Source: Oryzias latipes (lineage: Eukaryota > Chordata > Actinopteri > Beloniformes > Adrianichthyidae). From it: DNA of 64,000 nt. A model generated the notes under the pieces. It saw nothing but the letters and a program-made list of their open reading frames with translations, searched no databases and had not been told where the DNA came from. The number at the start of each line of letters is the position of its first letter. Position 1 is the stretch's first letter. The translations under genes and the position numbers were made by a program. Of the stretch, positions 25,491 through 37,787 are shown one piece after another. The DNA lies in the NCBI RefSeq assembly GCF_002234675.1, contig NC_019864.2, positions 22,074,582-22,138,581 on the forward strand. Direction: 5' to 3'.

Positions 25491-26419
25491 TTTTTCAGAA
25501 TGAAAGTCGTCAAATTTAAATTTGAATGATAATTAGGAATCTTCGAACTTTGTTTATTTTTTAACAAGAGGTTTAAATATATTAACACATATGTCAGCTA
25601 AGATTTTTGTTTTTGACCACGAGTATTTTACTGCAAATATTTACAAATATATCACAGATTTGTTGTATTTTTTTTATTTAAATACAAAAGTTTAGCAAAC
25701 AGGAAAAAAAAGTATGACTGCTTTACATCAAAACAATACAATGAAGGAGAGCCAAAAATGTCTTTAATATGCCCCCTGCCCCCTTTGAATTCAATTTTAC
25801 ATAGTCAAATTAATTAAATAATCAATAAGACTTGCAAAAATCATCAAGTACTGAAAAGCACCATAATGATGACAAATAGCATGATTGTCCATATTTGTAC
25901 ACACATGTGATACTATAAAACAAAACAAAAAACACATAAATAAATAATCTTTTCATTTTTTAATCTTTTGCTATCCTTCATATTTTATCAGCACAATAAT
26001 TTAACAAGGGTTCTTCCTGGTGGGTGACTCATAAATGTTTACTTAGTTATTGAAGAACCATTTTATATTGTGTTTTAATATAGTGTCTTTTTATAAGACA
26101 ATCGGTCACTCCTAACAGCCTATTAAGCCTGTTTCATTTAACAGAAATAGAGTAATGAAAGGCTGATGAGTAATTTTACAGTTTTTCATAGCTGACCTAT
26201 ATAGACTAAACTAATACTGAAAGAATGAGCAGCTGTCCAATCCTGCTCTGCCTATTTTTGTCACCTAGTGCTCTTGCAGATAAGTAAGCAGTGAGCTATG
26301 ACAGTCTGCTTTAAAGTGTTTGACTTCACCACCTTCTGTTTCTTACAGCTAAGCATCTAAAAAAAACAGAATTTAAAAAGGCCACTTGTTTGTTTTATAA
26401 AGGTGCAGAAAGAACAAGG
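25491..26419. other. spacer upstream of the titin-like gene
   Basis: AT-rich DNA without a recognisable gene. The stretch just before the first coding exon of the titin-like gene ends GGTGCAG|AAAGAACAAGG. It could be a splice acceptor, so a separate 5' UTR exon and the true promoter may lie in this spacer. Confidence 0.35.
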
Positions 26420-29400
26420 ATGGAAGCAGGCAAAAATGAAGTAAGTGTCACTTTTTAACAATAACTTTAGAGGTAATCTATTCAGAATGATTCTTCAGTT
26501 GTTTACAGACAATTCTGTAACCTCAGTGATTACTTAGTGGTTTTGGTTACTTTTAAAATTGTGATAATTATAAACCAACATGCGTTAAGCAACATATGGC
26601 TGACCCGTTTGCTGTAACTCAAGTTATTTTTAACACCATCAACTGTGTCTCCTTCAAACGACCACAAAAAGTATAAATTACTTGATAGTTTCTTCAAACC
26701 GTTGAAAGGAAATGGGCCACATGTCCGATTTGACATAAGCAAAACATAATTTTACATTAAAATGACCAGATTTATATAAAAAAAAAGGTTTTTATATGCT
26801 TGCTTGTTTTTGACCTCTCTTTTTTATTCACATCTTGTTTTAGATGAGAGACAAATCTGAGGGACAAGATCAGAGACTCACAAATGTTACGCACGTTTCT
26901 GAACAGAAGCTCACGGGTGAGGCTTTACCACCCCCAACACCTTTTGTTCAAGGTATGGTGTGCATGCAACATGCCATAATGCAGCCTCAGAATCTTCCTT
27001 TAAAATTTTATTGAAAGTATTGAACAGATTTATACCAGTTTCTGTGTAGAAGAGTAAATCATTGCAAACTTTTGTGTTCATAAAAATGAGAAAAAATAGT
27101 GTAAAGACAAAGATATCCCATTCTCATCAAGTGGGTGGTCTCTTTTAACTTGTGATTTGTTTTTAACAATTCAGCTCAGGCTGCTTCCTTTGAGGGTCAA
27201 GAAACGCCTGCCCGGACCAAAGAAAAAGAAAATGCTGTCAGACCAAAACTCCAAATAACTTTTAGCACTTTTACTGTCAAGAATGGCGAAAATCTGCAAG
27301 TGGAGATCCCAGTGGCAGGGAACCCAGTACCAAAGATTGAATGGAAAAGAGACGCACAAGTAGTTAAGGAGACGTCAAGGCTAGAAATTTTAACCAAAGC
27401 ATCATTAACCATCCTTCATATACGGCGTGCTGCCAGGGAACACTCTGGTCAGTATTCTGTCACAGCAAGTAACAGTGCAGGAGAACACACTGGAGAAGTC
27501 ACTGTTGTTGTTCTAGAAAAACCAGATCCACCCAAGGGCCCGGTGGTTGTTCATGAAGTTAGTTCTGATTATGCTGTCATTTCTTGGGAGCCACCAGAAT
27601 ATACAGGAGGCTGTCAGCTAGACAATTACATAGTGGAGAAACGTGTGACCACCAGCACAGAGTGGCAGACTGTCTCAACAACAACAGTGAGAACCACAAT
27701 CAAAATTACCAAGCTGAAAACAGGAAGCGAATACCAATTCAGAGTTTCTGCAGAAAACAGGTATGGGAAAAGTGCTGCAATCACCTCTCCAATTGTCATG
27801 GCACAATATCCATTCAGCGTGCCTGCTGCTCCAGGAACACCCTGTGTGTCCTCTGTGACAAAATACAGCATGGTGGTGGAATGGGAACCGCCACTCAGAG
27901 ATGGAGGCAGCCCTATTATTGGGTATCACCTTGAACGTAAAGAGAAGAACAGTATTTTATGGACCAAACTTAACAAATTAGTCATCCCTGACACTCGTTT
28001 CAAAGCAAGTGGCCTAGACGAAAGCATTGAGTATGAATTTAGAGTCTTTGCTGAGAATATTGCTGGACTGAGTCCATCAAGTAAGTCATCTGGATGCTAC
28101 ACTGCAAGAGACCCATGTGATGCACCTGGAAAACCAGAGGCTGTTGTTGTAACCAGAGACAGCATCACGCTTCAGTGGGCCAAACCACAGTATGACGGGG
28201 GAAGCTCCATTACAGGCTATGTAATTGAAAGAAAAGATCTCCCAGATGGCAGATGGATGAAGGCAAACTTCACAAATGTCATTGAGAATCTCTTCACAGT
28301 CACGGGCCTAACAGGAGGTCAGAGTTATGAATTCCGGATAACTGCAAAGAATGGTGCTGGTGTTTGGAGCTCACCTTCAGAATCTTTAACCATCATGGCT
28401 CAGGATGTCATCGAAACACCGACCATACTCATAGATCCAAAGTTTAAGAGCACTATTGTTGTTCAGGCTGGGGAGACATTTGCTATTGATGCTGATTACT
28501 TTGGAAAGCCTCTCCCGGAAATAATGTGGCTAAAAGATGGAAGAGAGATTGACAAGGTTACACCGAGAATGGAGTTTAAAAACACCCTGACTCATACCAC
28601 TCTCACTGTCAGGGAATGCACACGTGTGGATGGAGGACGCTTTGCTTTGAGTCTTAGTAACATAGGAGGAAGTACATCTGTTTCAGTTAATGTGAAGGTC
28701 TTGGACAGACCTGGTCCACCTGATGGTCAACTAAAAGTTAAGGTTCTGAGTGCAGAAAAGTGCAATCTTTACTGGAATCTCCCAATAAATGATGGAGGTG
28801 CTACTATCACTCACTATATCGTTGAAAAAAGGGAGACAAGTCGTGTCACATGGACATGTTTAGACTCAAATATTGAAGCTGTGAGCTACAAAGTTTCAAA
28901 ACTGGTACCTTGCAAAGAATATGTGTTCAGAGTTGCTGCAGTGAACAAGTTTGGTGTGGGTGAATTCTTGGAATCTGAGCCCTTTGTTGCCAAAAATCCT
29001 TTTACAACACCCAGTGCTCCTTCAAGCCCTACTGCCAGTGCAGTAACTAGTGACTCTGTTCTGCTAACATGGGAGAGGCCTGTGAGTGATGGGGGCTCAG
29101 AGATAGATGGCTACATTGTGGAGAAGATTGATAAAGAAGGCGTCAGATGGACCAAATGCAACAAGAGACGGCTAAATGACTTGTGTTTCAGGTGTACAGG
29201 GCTGACAGAAGGACATTACTATCAGTTCAGAGTTCTTGCAGAAAATGCAGCTGGTATGGGTACACCAAGTGAGCCAAGTGAGTACATAAAAGTATGTGAA
29301 GCTAGTTATCCACCCGGTCCACCTACAAACCTAAAGGTCACAGACTATTCAAGTAGCACTGTGTCTCTGACTTGGTCAAGGCCCTTCTATGATGGTGGAG

Positions 29401-32400
29401 CACCCATCACTGGATTTCTGGTTGAGATGAAGGGTTCAACAGACGAGGAATGGACTACATGTACCCCAAACACAGGTATAGAGGACACAAACTACACTGT
29501 GAAAACACTAAGAGAAAACACAGAGTACAGTTTTCGTGTAAGAGCCATAAATGCAGCAGGTGTTGGAGAGCCAATGGATTTACCTGGATCTGTACTTGCA
29601 ACAGAAAAAGTTGAGGCACCTGAGATTGAGCTGGATAGTGCTCTGAGAAAGATTGTAAATGTTCGAGCAAGTTCCACTTTACGACTCATTGTTAGCATCA
29701 GGGGAAGGCCAGAACCAGAAGTGAAATGGTCAAAAGAGGGTGGAACTCTGAGTGGGCGAGCTCAAATTGAGGTCACCAACTCCCACACTGTTTTAATTAT
29801 AGAGAATGTCAACAGAAATGACAGTGGAAAGTTTGTGCTGACTGCTGAGAACTGTGGTGGCTCAAAATCTGCTTTCATCAGTGTTAGAGTTTTGGACTCT
29901 CCAAGTGCACCATCAAATTTGGAGATAAAAGATGTAAAGAGAAATTCTGTATCACTTTCATGGGAGTCACCTCTTTTTGATGGAGGAGGTAAGATTTCAC
30001 ATTACATTATAGAAAGGCGAGAGGAGTCCAGGAAAGCATTCACAAGTGTCTGTAGTGACTGTGCAAGAAATTCCTATAAGATTGACAATTTACAGGAGGG
30101 ATGCTTTTACTATTTCCGGGTCTTGGCTGTAAATGAATTCGGAACTGGACTTCCAGCAGAAACCGCTGAACCTGTTAAAACGTCTGAGGTTCCTCAGTCT
30201 CCTGGCAAAATATCATTAAGCGAAGTCTCTTGCAATAGTCTAAGACTCTCTTGGGAAAACCCTGATCATGATGGAGGGAGCAGAATTTCCTCTTACATTG
30301 TAGAAATGCAAACTAAGGGAGATAATACATGGATATCATGCTCAGAGAGTAGGGCACCAGAACTGCTTATTGAAGGTTTGACAAAAGGAAACGAGTATTT
30401 TTTTAGAGTCAGTGCCATAAATGAGAAAGGAAAGAGTGAACCAAAGACCCTATTGGCACCTGTTATGCTTAAGGATAACAGTGCCAGTCCAGTTATTCTT
30501 CTCTTGTCCAACACATTTAATGTGAAGGCAGGTAATGATCTGGGAATTGATGTTCCATTTAGGGGGCTTCCACAGCCAACAGTGGTTTGGAAAAAAGATG
30601 GCAATATACTGAAAGAGACAAGTAGGGTAAATGTACAAACATCTGACTCAACATCTCAGATCAAAATCAAAGATGCATCCAGGACTGATGTTGGTGTTTA
30701 TGAGGTGACCCTGACAAACTCTGTTGGAACCACATCAGCTGAAATCTTTGTGAATGTCTTTGAGAGACCTGGACCTCCTACTGCCCTCATTTTGGACGAG
30801 TTGAGTGCTGACTTTGTATCTTTGTCGTGGCAGCCACCACTATACTCTGGTGGATGTCAGATCTCTAATTATGTTGTTGAGAAACATGACACAAGCAGTA
30901 CAGTATGGCAGACTGTCTCAGCTACAGTTGCAAGAACATCAATCAAAATTTCTCGATTGACCCAGGGAACTGAATACCAATTTCGTGTTGCTGCAGAAAA
31001 TCGCTATGGAAAAAGCCAATTTGTGGAAACACAAACTGTTGTTGCACAGTATCCTTTTAAACCACCTTGTCCACCGATACACCTCCATGTTGAACTGGCC
31101 TCAAAGTCAGCTATTGTCATTGCTTGGAACAAACCAGACAGCGACGGCGGCAGTCCCATTGTTGGCTATTATATTGAAATCAAAGATCAAAGCAGTATTC
31201 TGTGGACAAAACTAAACAAAATTCCAGTAACAGAGAATCGATATAAGGTGACAAGTGTAGAAGAGGGTCTTGTCTATGAATTTCGTGTCAGTGCTGAAAA
31301 CATTGCTGGTGTGGGACCCTGCTGTAAACCCTCTGAGCCTGTTGCAGCCAGGGATCAGTGTGATTCACCTGGCAATGTCACAGTTACCAATATAACTAAC
31401 ACGTCAGTATTGCTGTCATGGGTAAAACCAGAATATGATGGTGGAGCTAAAATAACTGGATACATTGTTGAGCGTAGAGAACTTCCAGACAGTTGTTGGC
31501 TCAAGTGTAACTTCACAAACTTATTGGACACCTACTTGGAAGTCACAGGCCTTGAAGAGGGCAAACAATATGACTTTCGTGTTATTGCGAAGAATGCAGC
31601 AGAGCTTCTCAGTCTACCCTCTGACAGCACTGGACCTGTAACAGTACAGCATGATGTGGAGCCACCCAGAATTATAATTGATGATAAATTTAAACAAGTG
31701 GTGATTGTCAAAGCAGGAGACAGCCTTAAAATAGATGCTGAAGTTGTAGGAAGCCCTAACCCAACTGTGTTCTGGCTGAAAAATGGACGAAATATTTGCA
31801 CAACAGGAAGGGTTGAGATAACTACAACAAAGACAAATACTTCTCTACTCGTAAGAGAGTGTGTTAGGAAAGACTCTGGACAGTATACTCTGACCCTGCA
31901 GAACACAGGGGGCACCATATCTAAGGTTGTTACCTGCAAGGTATTGGACAGGCCAGGTCCTCCTGTTGGACCTCTTCAAGTAACTGGATTGACAGGAGAA
32001 AAATGCACCCTGTCCTGGGACCCTCCTAATGAGACTGGTGGTGCTGAGATCACGCATTACATTGTCGAAAAGTGTGAAACCAGCCGTGTTTCCTGGACTC
32101 TAGTATATGATGACATAGTGGCGACTACATGTAAGATAACAAAGCTGCTCAAGGGAAATGAATATCTGTTTAGGGTGAGGGCCGTCAGCAAACATGGAGA
32201 CGGTGAGATATTAGAAAGTGAACCAGTCAAGGCCATAGATCCCTTCAATGTCCCATCTGCTCCAACGGATGTCGAGGTTACAAGTGCAACTTGTGAAACT
32301 ATGACTGTATGCTGGAGGAGGCCTGCCACCGATGGTGGTAGTCGCATTAGTGGGTACATTGTAGAGAAAAGGGAGAAGCAGGGTGTCCGCTGGGTTAGGG

Positions 32401-33556
32401 TTAATAAAAAAACTGTCTATGACCTACGAGTCAAAGTCACCGGCCTGCATGAGGGATGTGAGTATGAATTTAGAGTCTTTGCCGAGAATGCAGCTGGTCT
32501 AAGTGAACCTAGTTTACCCTGTCGTCTTACTATGGCAGAAGATCCCAAGTTTCTACCTTGTCCTCCAGCAAAGCCCATCATAACAGATTCCTCCAAGTCT
32601 TCAATGACTCTGATGTGGAACAAACCACTATTCGATGGTGGAACGCAGATCACGGGGTACAATGTTGAGTTCAGAAAAACAACAGAGGAAGATTGGACTG
32701 TTGGTGTTAACAACACTGACAAGACAGAGTCTACAGTAACTGGACTCACCACTGGGTCAGAATACGTTTTCATTGTCAGATCAATTAACAAGATTGGCAT
32801 CAGTGATCCCAGCCCTGAAACAGATCCTGAAGTAGTCATGGACAGAGAAGAGATACCCAGGTTCGACATCAACCCTGAGATGAGAAAGACGTTGCCTGTA
32901 AAAGCTGGAAGCTCCTTCACCTTGACTGTTCCATTTGTAGGCAAACCACCTCCCACTGTGTCATGGGACAAAGCGGGAGTAGATCTTAGAATCAGAGGAA
33001 TTATCAGCACAAGCAGTTCCATCACATCTATCAGCATTGAACAAGCAACACGGGATGACTCTGGTAAATACAAGGTCAAACTGCAAAATGTTGCTGGTTC
33101 TACATCGTTAACCCTGAATGTGAGAGTTTTGGATTCACCTGGACCTCCAGCTAAGATAATAGTTAAAGATATCACCAAGAACTCTGCAACTGTTGCATGG
33201 GACATTCCAGAGAATGAGGGAGGGGCTGCAGTAACAAACTATTTTGTTGACCTAAGAGATATTAGCAGAAAGGGATGGACAAGACTCACAGACAAGTGTA
33301 AGAGATTGTCATATAGGATCTCTGATCTGGAGGAAGGAGGAATCTATTTCTTCCGAGTCACAGCTGAAAATGAATACGGCATTGGGGTTTCAGCTGAGAC
33401 CAAAGAAGGAACAAAGATAACAGGTATTTTTTTAACAGAGACATACACATCCATAATGCTACACTGAACTAAAATGTTTGACATTGTGCTTAAAATGGCG
33501 TCTGTCTTTGTTTTATTCCAGATACAACGGAGTTGGAGACAGACCAAGGGGCTTAG
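26420..33556 (+). CDS. titin A-band-like Ig/FN3 protein (mini-titin)
   Basis: Coding exons 26420-26440, 26844-26952, 27175-33423 and 33522-33556 join in frame to 2,137 residues. The start MEAGKNE precedes a GTAAGT donor; the last exon adds DTTELETDQGA and a stop. After a 67-residue low-complexity head, domains run Ig-FN3x3-Ig-FN3x3-Ig-FN3x2-Ig-FN3x3-Ig-FN3x3-Ig-FN3 (6 Ig, 15 FN3). FN3 domains carry the titin signatures WxxPxxDGGxxIxGY and YxFRVxAxNxxG. The order is titin's large A-band (C-zone) super-repeat of 11 domains, in rotated phase. In titin this region lies along the thick filament and binds myosin and myosin-binding protein C. Here kinase, PEVK, Z-disc and M-band regions are all absent. 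The long exon resembles the giant A-band exon of titin, which suggests descent from a titin fragment. A sarcomere role is inferred. I know no established symbol. Confidence 0.85.
27241..33423 (+). repeat. internal 11-domain super-repeat, nearly two units
   Basis: Unit 1 (Ig1 to FN3-8, about 27241-30480) and unit 2 (Ig4 to FN3-15, about 30481-33423) align domain by domain at a spacing of about 3,243 bases (1,081 residues). Matching landmarks are GGCQLDNYIVEK / GGCQISNYVVEK, SILWTKLNK / SILWTKLNK, and VRECTRVDGG / VRECVRKDSG. Unit 2 lacks the final FN3 domain. Confidence 0.85.
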
Positions 33557-33825
33557 TGTGTGTTTTTAAATCCTGCTTTTCTTTTTTCCCCCTTTTTTAA
33601 ACTTCTTTTTTTCTTCTTCAAATTAAAAAATAATTATCACCTGACAATGTTGACATCCCCAATTCTTTCTCATGAATCTTGTATTTGTTTTAATTTGTTG
33701 CTTTGATAGTAATTTGAGTTTAATGTAAGAAATGTTTATTATCTAGTAAATACCAAATGACTTATTGAACTAAATGGAAATATCTTCTAGTAAACACTGT
33801 TTGTGCCATTTTTAGTGAACTCTCC

Positions 33826-33831
33826 AATAAA
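33826..33831 (+). terminator. poly(A) signal of the titin-like gene
   Basis: AATAAA lies 270 bases past the stop codon of the titin-like gene. Confidence 0.5.
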
Positions 33832-35132
33832 CCCATAAGTGTAGAACTTTTAAGCCAGAACAAAAGTTAATCAGTTGTCCTGTTTTCTTTGAAGTTCTTA
33901 AATTATGATGACTTAAAACTCTTGCTAGTGGGGGATTTCAACTGCAGTGGACAGCAGAATCTGATCTACAATAGATAATCTTACAATGTTGAAAAAGTAC
34001 TGTGCTTCTCAAAATAAAAAAGTCAATTTGAGAAGAATTTACATATTTTAAAAGTAAAAGTTAAACCAGTTGACAACTTTTTTTTGCACTTCTCTGATCT
34101 AACCAGTCTGGATCAAATAAGAATCCACACAGACGTGTTTACCAAGCAAAATTTAAAAAATAAAATAAAAATAGGAAAAGAGGCATTACTTATAGGCTTT
34201 GTAAACAAATAAATGATTTAGCAAATCTGGAAAAGAAATACATTTTATACAAACTAATTAAGTGTTGAGGTTGTAATTGTAAACACTTTTAAATTTGCAT
34301 AGAAATAAAAAATAAACCAGTAATAAAGGAAAAGAAATAAAATGGTATTGTCCTGGTGAGCTGTTGTTAATAAAGTTTGAATGTGTGCAAAAGCATAGTT
34401 TTCTCCAATTTCATTGTCCAAGTGGACAGTGACAGGAAAACTTACTTTTTCAAACATCTTATTAAAGACTTGGACACAGGCTTCATTCTCTATGGTATCT
34501 TTACAACATTCACATTTAATTGGTTTGTAAAACATTAAAGTGGCAAGCTATTTAAAGTATATAAGTAAACAAAACATTAAATCAAAGATATAGATTATAT
34601 AATATTCAAAGAATACAGAGAAAGAAATGGCTAATAACAAATAATACCCACAAACATATGCACTAATATGTGCACACACAACTGGAACTAAAATATAATA
34701 GTTTTTAAAATTATTGTTAATTTTGTACAAACAATGAATAAGTTAAAGGAATAAACCAAATTCAACAATTGAGTAAATAATTCGGTCATACTGTGGAGTT
34801 ATATATGGAAAAGAACAATACATGTATTTTTTTGAGTACCGTTTAAGTTATTTTTTGTCTAATATTGTTGAAAAAACGTGGGCACATATATTAATTTACA
34901 AACAGTAAATATAAAATACAAAATATTCAAATTTTGCTTAGAAAATTTGTAAACCTTGTAAAGCGAAAACCTTTTTTTATGTGTGTTGTCAGTAAAAACA
35001 GTTACGTAGTTTCAGGAAGAAGAAACTGACGGGATTGGCTGGTTAAGCAAACTCACCTATCCAGTCTGTAGTTTGAACTGCAGCAAAGCAAAACAAAACA
35101 CAGAGTGAATTTTCCTGTCAAAAAAGTTGAAG
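33832..35132. other. spacer before the cib1 pair
   Basis: AT-rich DNA. From about 34975 onward it aligns with the promoter region of the second cib1 copy (shared GTTACGTAGTTTCA), so the duplication begins here or somewhat earlier. A weak exon-like frame on the minus strand near 34440-34510 is not supported. Confidence 0.4.
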
Positions 35133-36456
35133 ATGGGAGCCACAGCCAGTCAACTTGATACAGGGAAGCTATCCGAATATGAAGTAAGTGTACAAAATGC
35201 AGTTCAGGTAAAGTTTTTGAAAACAATGGATGGCAGTAAGAGAATAGTACTCTATATCTAACGAGACAAAAAGCTACTAACTATTTGACAGGGGAAGCAA
35301 AAATTACTAGTACTACCAAGATTTTGCTTGTTCAACCTGTTTTTGTTTGTACAGGTGTTAGTTTCAAGTCAAATGGAAAAAAAATGTAACTTTTTTATTC
35401 TTCTTTTATAGGCTTGTGACTTTCAAATGCAGTCTTCTTTAACTTTTAGGAGCTAACCTTCCTTACAAAACAAGAAATTCTTCTGTAAGTGCAGATTTTT
35501 TTATAGAATTTAAATCTGAAATGAATGTACTTTGTGGTTAATTGCTGTCACCTTTCAGTGCTTACAAGAGATTTGACAAACTGGTGCCGAAGGAGGAAAA
35601 AAATCGTATAGATTACAGAGTTCGCATGGAGGACATCCTGGAGCTGCCTGAACTCAAGGTGATGTGGCAATTCACATGAAAACATTCAGTTTCTTTTCTG
35701 GCTTCATGGTGGCTCGTGGGGTTTTTGCTGAGGAAGTTGCTCTGGTGAAATAAATAAACAAAAAATTCAAACTGGTTTGACTCTTGTTCCGCTTATAGTT
35801 CAACCCTTTTAAAGAGAGAATCTGCAAGGTGTTCTCCACATCTGACAAAAAGGATGGAAGCCTCGACTTTGACGACTTCCTTGATTTTTTAAGTGCATTC
35901 AGTGAATCAGCAACTCTGGAAATCAAATCTCACTATGCATTCCATATATTTGGTAAATACCATGACAAATTTAAAGTTGGCACAAAAATATGTATGTAAA
36001 ATTCCACTTTAAAAAAAAGTTTTTTATTGCATTAACTAGTTTGATCATTTCTAGACTTTGAGGATGATGGGACCCTTGGTCGTCAGGATCTGAAGCAACT
36101 GGTTAACTGCTTGACTGGTAAGGCAGATAAGACAAGCCTAACTGCTGATGAAATGAAACAGCTCATCAACAATGTGAGTTCATCTGGGCTTCTTTTCCTT
36201 TCAAGTTTGGGGTGTACCTTAATCTCCCTTGAATGTCATTTAGATTCTCGCAGAGTCAGACATTGACAAGGATGGAACTGTGAACCTCTCTGAGTTTCAG
36301 CATGTCATTTCAAGATCACCAGATTTTGTCAGGTGAATGAAGCCTTTATCCATGTCATCACTACTATATCCCCTTGCAGTTTATTCAGAATCGTTCTGCA
36401 TGTTCTAACATTTTCTATAACATTGTTTTTGCAGCTCATTCAAGATTGTACTGTAA
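35133..36456 (+). CDS. cib1: calcium and integrin-binding protein 1, copy a
   Basis: Seven exons: 35133-35183, 35450-35484, 35559-35658, 35799-35952, 36055-36173, 36244-36332, 36435-36456. They encode 189 residues. CIB1 is an EF-hand protein that binds the integrin alpha-IIb tail and kinases. The start MGATASQL has Gly-2 for N-myristoylation. ELTFLTKQEILL, the NPFKERICKVFSTS core and the C-terminal SSFKIVL match vertebrate CIB1. EF-hand loops are DFEDDGTLGRQD and DIDKDGTVNLSE. The first has Glu where copy b and human CIB1 have Asp at loop position 3. By my count it differs from copy b at 32 of 189 positions, and at most of the informative ones it is the copy less like human. No stop or frame break is seen, so it is probably functional but evolving faster. 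Confidence 0.93.
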
Positions 36457-36618
36457 AGCTCTTGACTGGACACTGCTTTAAACATTGTAAGTTACTTTTA
36501 AGTCTAAAGATTGTTTTTTACGGCCCTGCCTTAAGTTTTACTTAATTGTGAATTAAAAATTCTACTTTTTTTTCAAAGATGATGTCTTGTTTAAATTGTG
36601 TGGTACAATGTTTTTTCA

Positions 36619-37150
36619 GAGGTTTTGTGGGATGTTCAGGAAGAAATTCTTTCCCATTTGTATTTGCAGCAGAAGTGTTCCAGGGGTCACACAACCACAC
36701 CAACAATGCGCCCTGAAAAACTCCACACGCTGGGGTTCATCTAAACTTCTAAATGATTGGTGTCCAAACTGGCCATATTCACATGAAAACAAAGAGTAAA
36801 AAAAATTAGACGTTTACATCAAGTCAGCACAATATAATTTTGTACTTAAATTCATTCAACTTCTAATCCGTTTTGTCCCTTTCGGGTTCACGGGGTTTAT
36901 TCATACAGCTCAATAATACAACACAGTTGTCTCAATGCGCTTCCTCAATGGGCTTCACACCGGCAATTGTACAAAACCTACTGGGTTCTCACATTCATAC
37001 ATAGATAAGTGAAGAACAGCTGCTTTCAGGAAGAGTCTGTGCTGCCAGCACCGCCCCAGGCTGACACAGAATGTCTGTTCAATTTGATGATTGGTCTCAA
37101 GGTTTAAATTTGGTTAAACGTACCCCACCCAAGTATAAAGACAGGGATGG
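36619..37150 (-). pseudogene. rccd1: broken duplicate of the last two exons of rccd1
   Basis: On the minus strand 36801-36619 aligns with rccd1 exon 8 ([21 protein letters not shown]) and 37150-37111 aligns with rccd1 exon 7 and its donor. About 14 bases present in the working exon after RVEFFRA are missing here, which shifts the frame. The other six exons have no counterpart. It was carried along with the cib1 duplication and was never a whole gene. A retroposon fragment separates the two exon remnants. Confidence 0.8.
36860..37085. mobile_element. retroposon fragment (L2-like or complex)
   Basis: The segment begins with CTAATCCGTTTTGTCCCTTTC and GGGTTCACGGGG, the style of fish L2-type retroposon tails, and continues with CACACCGGCAATTGTAC. 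It is absent from the paralogous position near 39640, so it came in after the cib1 duplication or was lost from unit 2. The exact ends are uncertain. Confidence 0.45.
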
Positions 37151-37787
37151 ACAGTCAAGAAAAAGATAGCATATTCGCCAGAGATTTATTTTTCTAAGAA
37201 TAAAAATTAAACCTTTTTCTTTAGGCAAAAAAAACCCCCACATTTAATCCAAAGACTGATTTTTTTTTATTGAGCAATCAGGAAACTGTTAGAATCAATT
37301 TTACTATACAAATGCAAGCTTTTTTAAAATTTTGTTTGAAAGAAACATTTGAATGTAAAAAAAAAAACAGTTTTAAAAGGAAATAACTATGTGAGTGATC
37401 TGTTTATTGTCAAACCCATTGCACTGCTGAGCTACATAAAGAAAATCATATTGAAATATATATATTCTAAAAAACAAAATGAAAAATAAAAAAATTTAGA
37501 AAAAGAAAGGGGATTTTAACTTTCCATGATTAATAAATAATAACAAGCACGTGCACGCACATGTAAACACAATTACGATACAATAGTTGTAACACTATGG
37601 TGGAAAAACGGAAACAGTCTTTATCTACAGACATTACGTAAAAAACATACAAACTATTCAAATGTTCCTCACAGAAACGAAGCACAACATTTGTGAGCAG
37701 TGGCGCCCTTTTTTGTATGTGTGTTGCCATAGAAACCGTTACGTAGTTTCATAAAGGAAGAACCGACTGGAAACGGACTTGGCTATA

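Larger units (their letters stand above)
34975..37150. repeat. segmental duplication, unit 1 (cib1 + rccd1 tail)
   Basis: This unit aligns with 37708-39740 through the cib1 promoter, all cib1 exons and introns, the intergenic stretch and the last two exons of rccd1. Introns are still alignable, for example TTTATCCATGTCATCACTAC after exon 6 in both. The duplication is therefore not ancient. A retroposon fragment at about 36860-37085 is present only in this unit. Confidence 0.8.

Noticed and set aside
27584-33205. Several long minus-strand and alternative-frame ORFs across the titin-like exon
   Set aside because: Shadows of the real plus-strand frame, which shows continuous Ig/FN3 homology.
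34440-34535. Minus-strand exon-like frame (CECCKDTIENEACVQVFNKM) ending at a GTAAGT
   Set aside because: No recognisable family, a poor acceptor and no partner exons nearby; not called.
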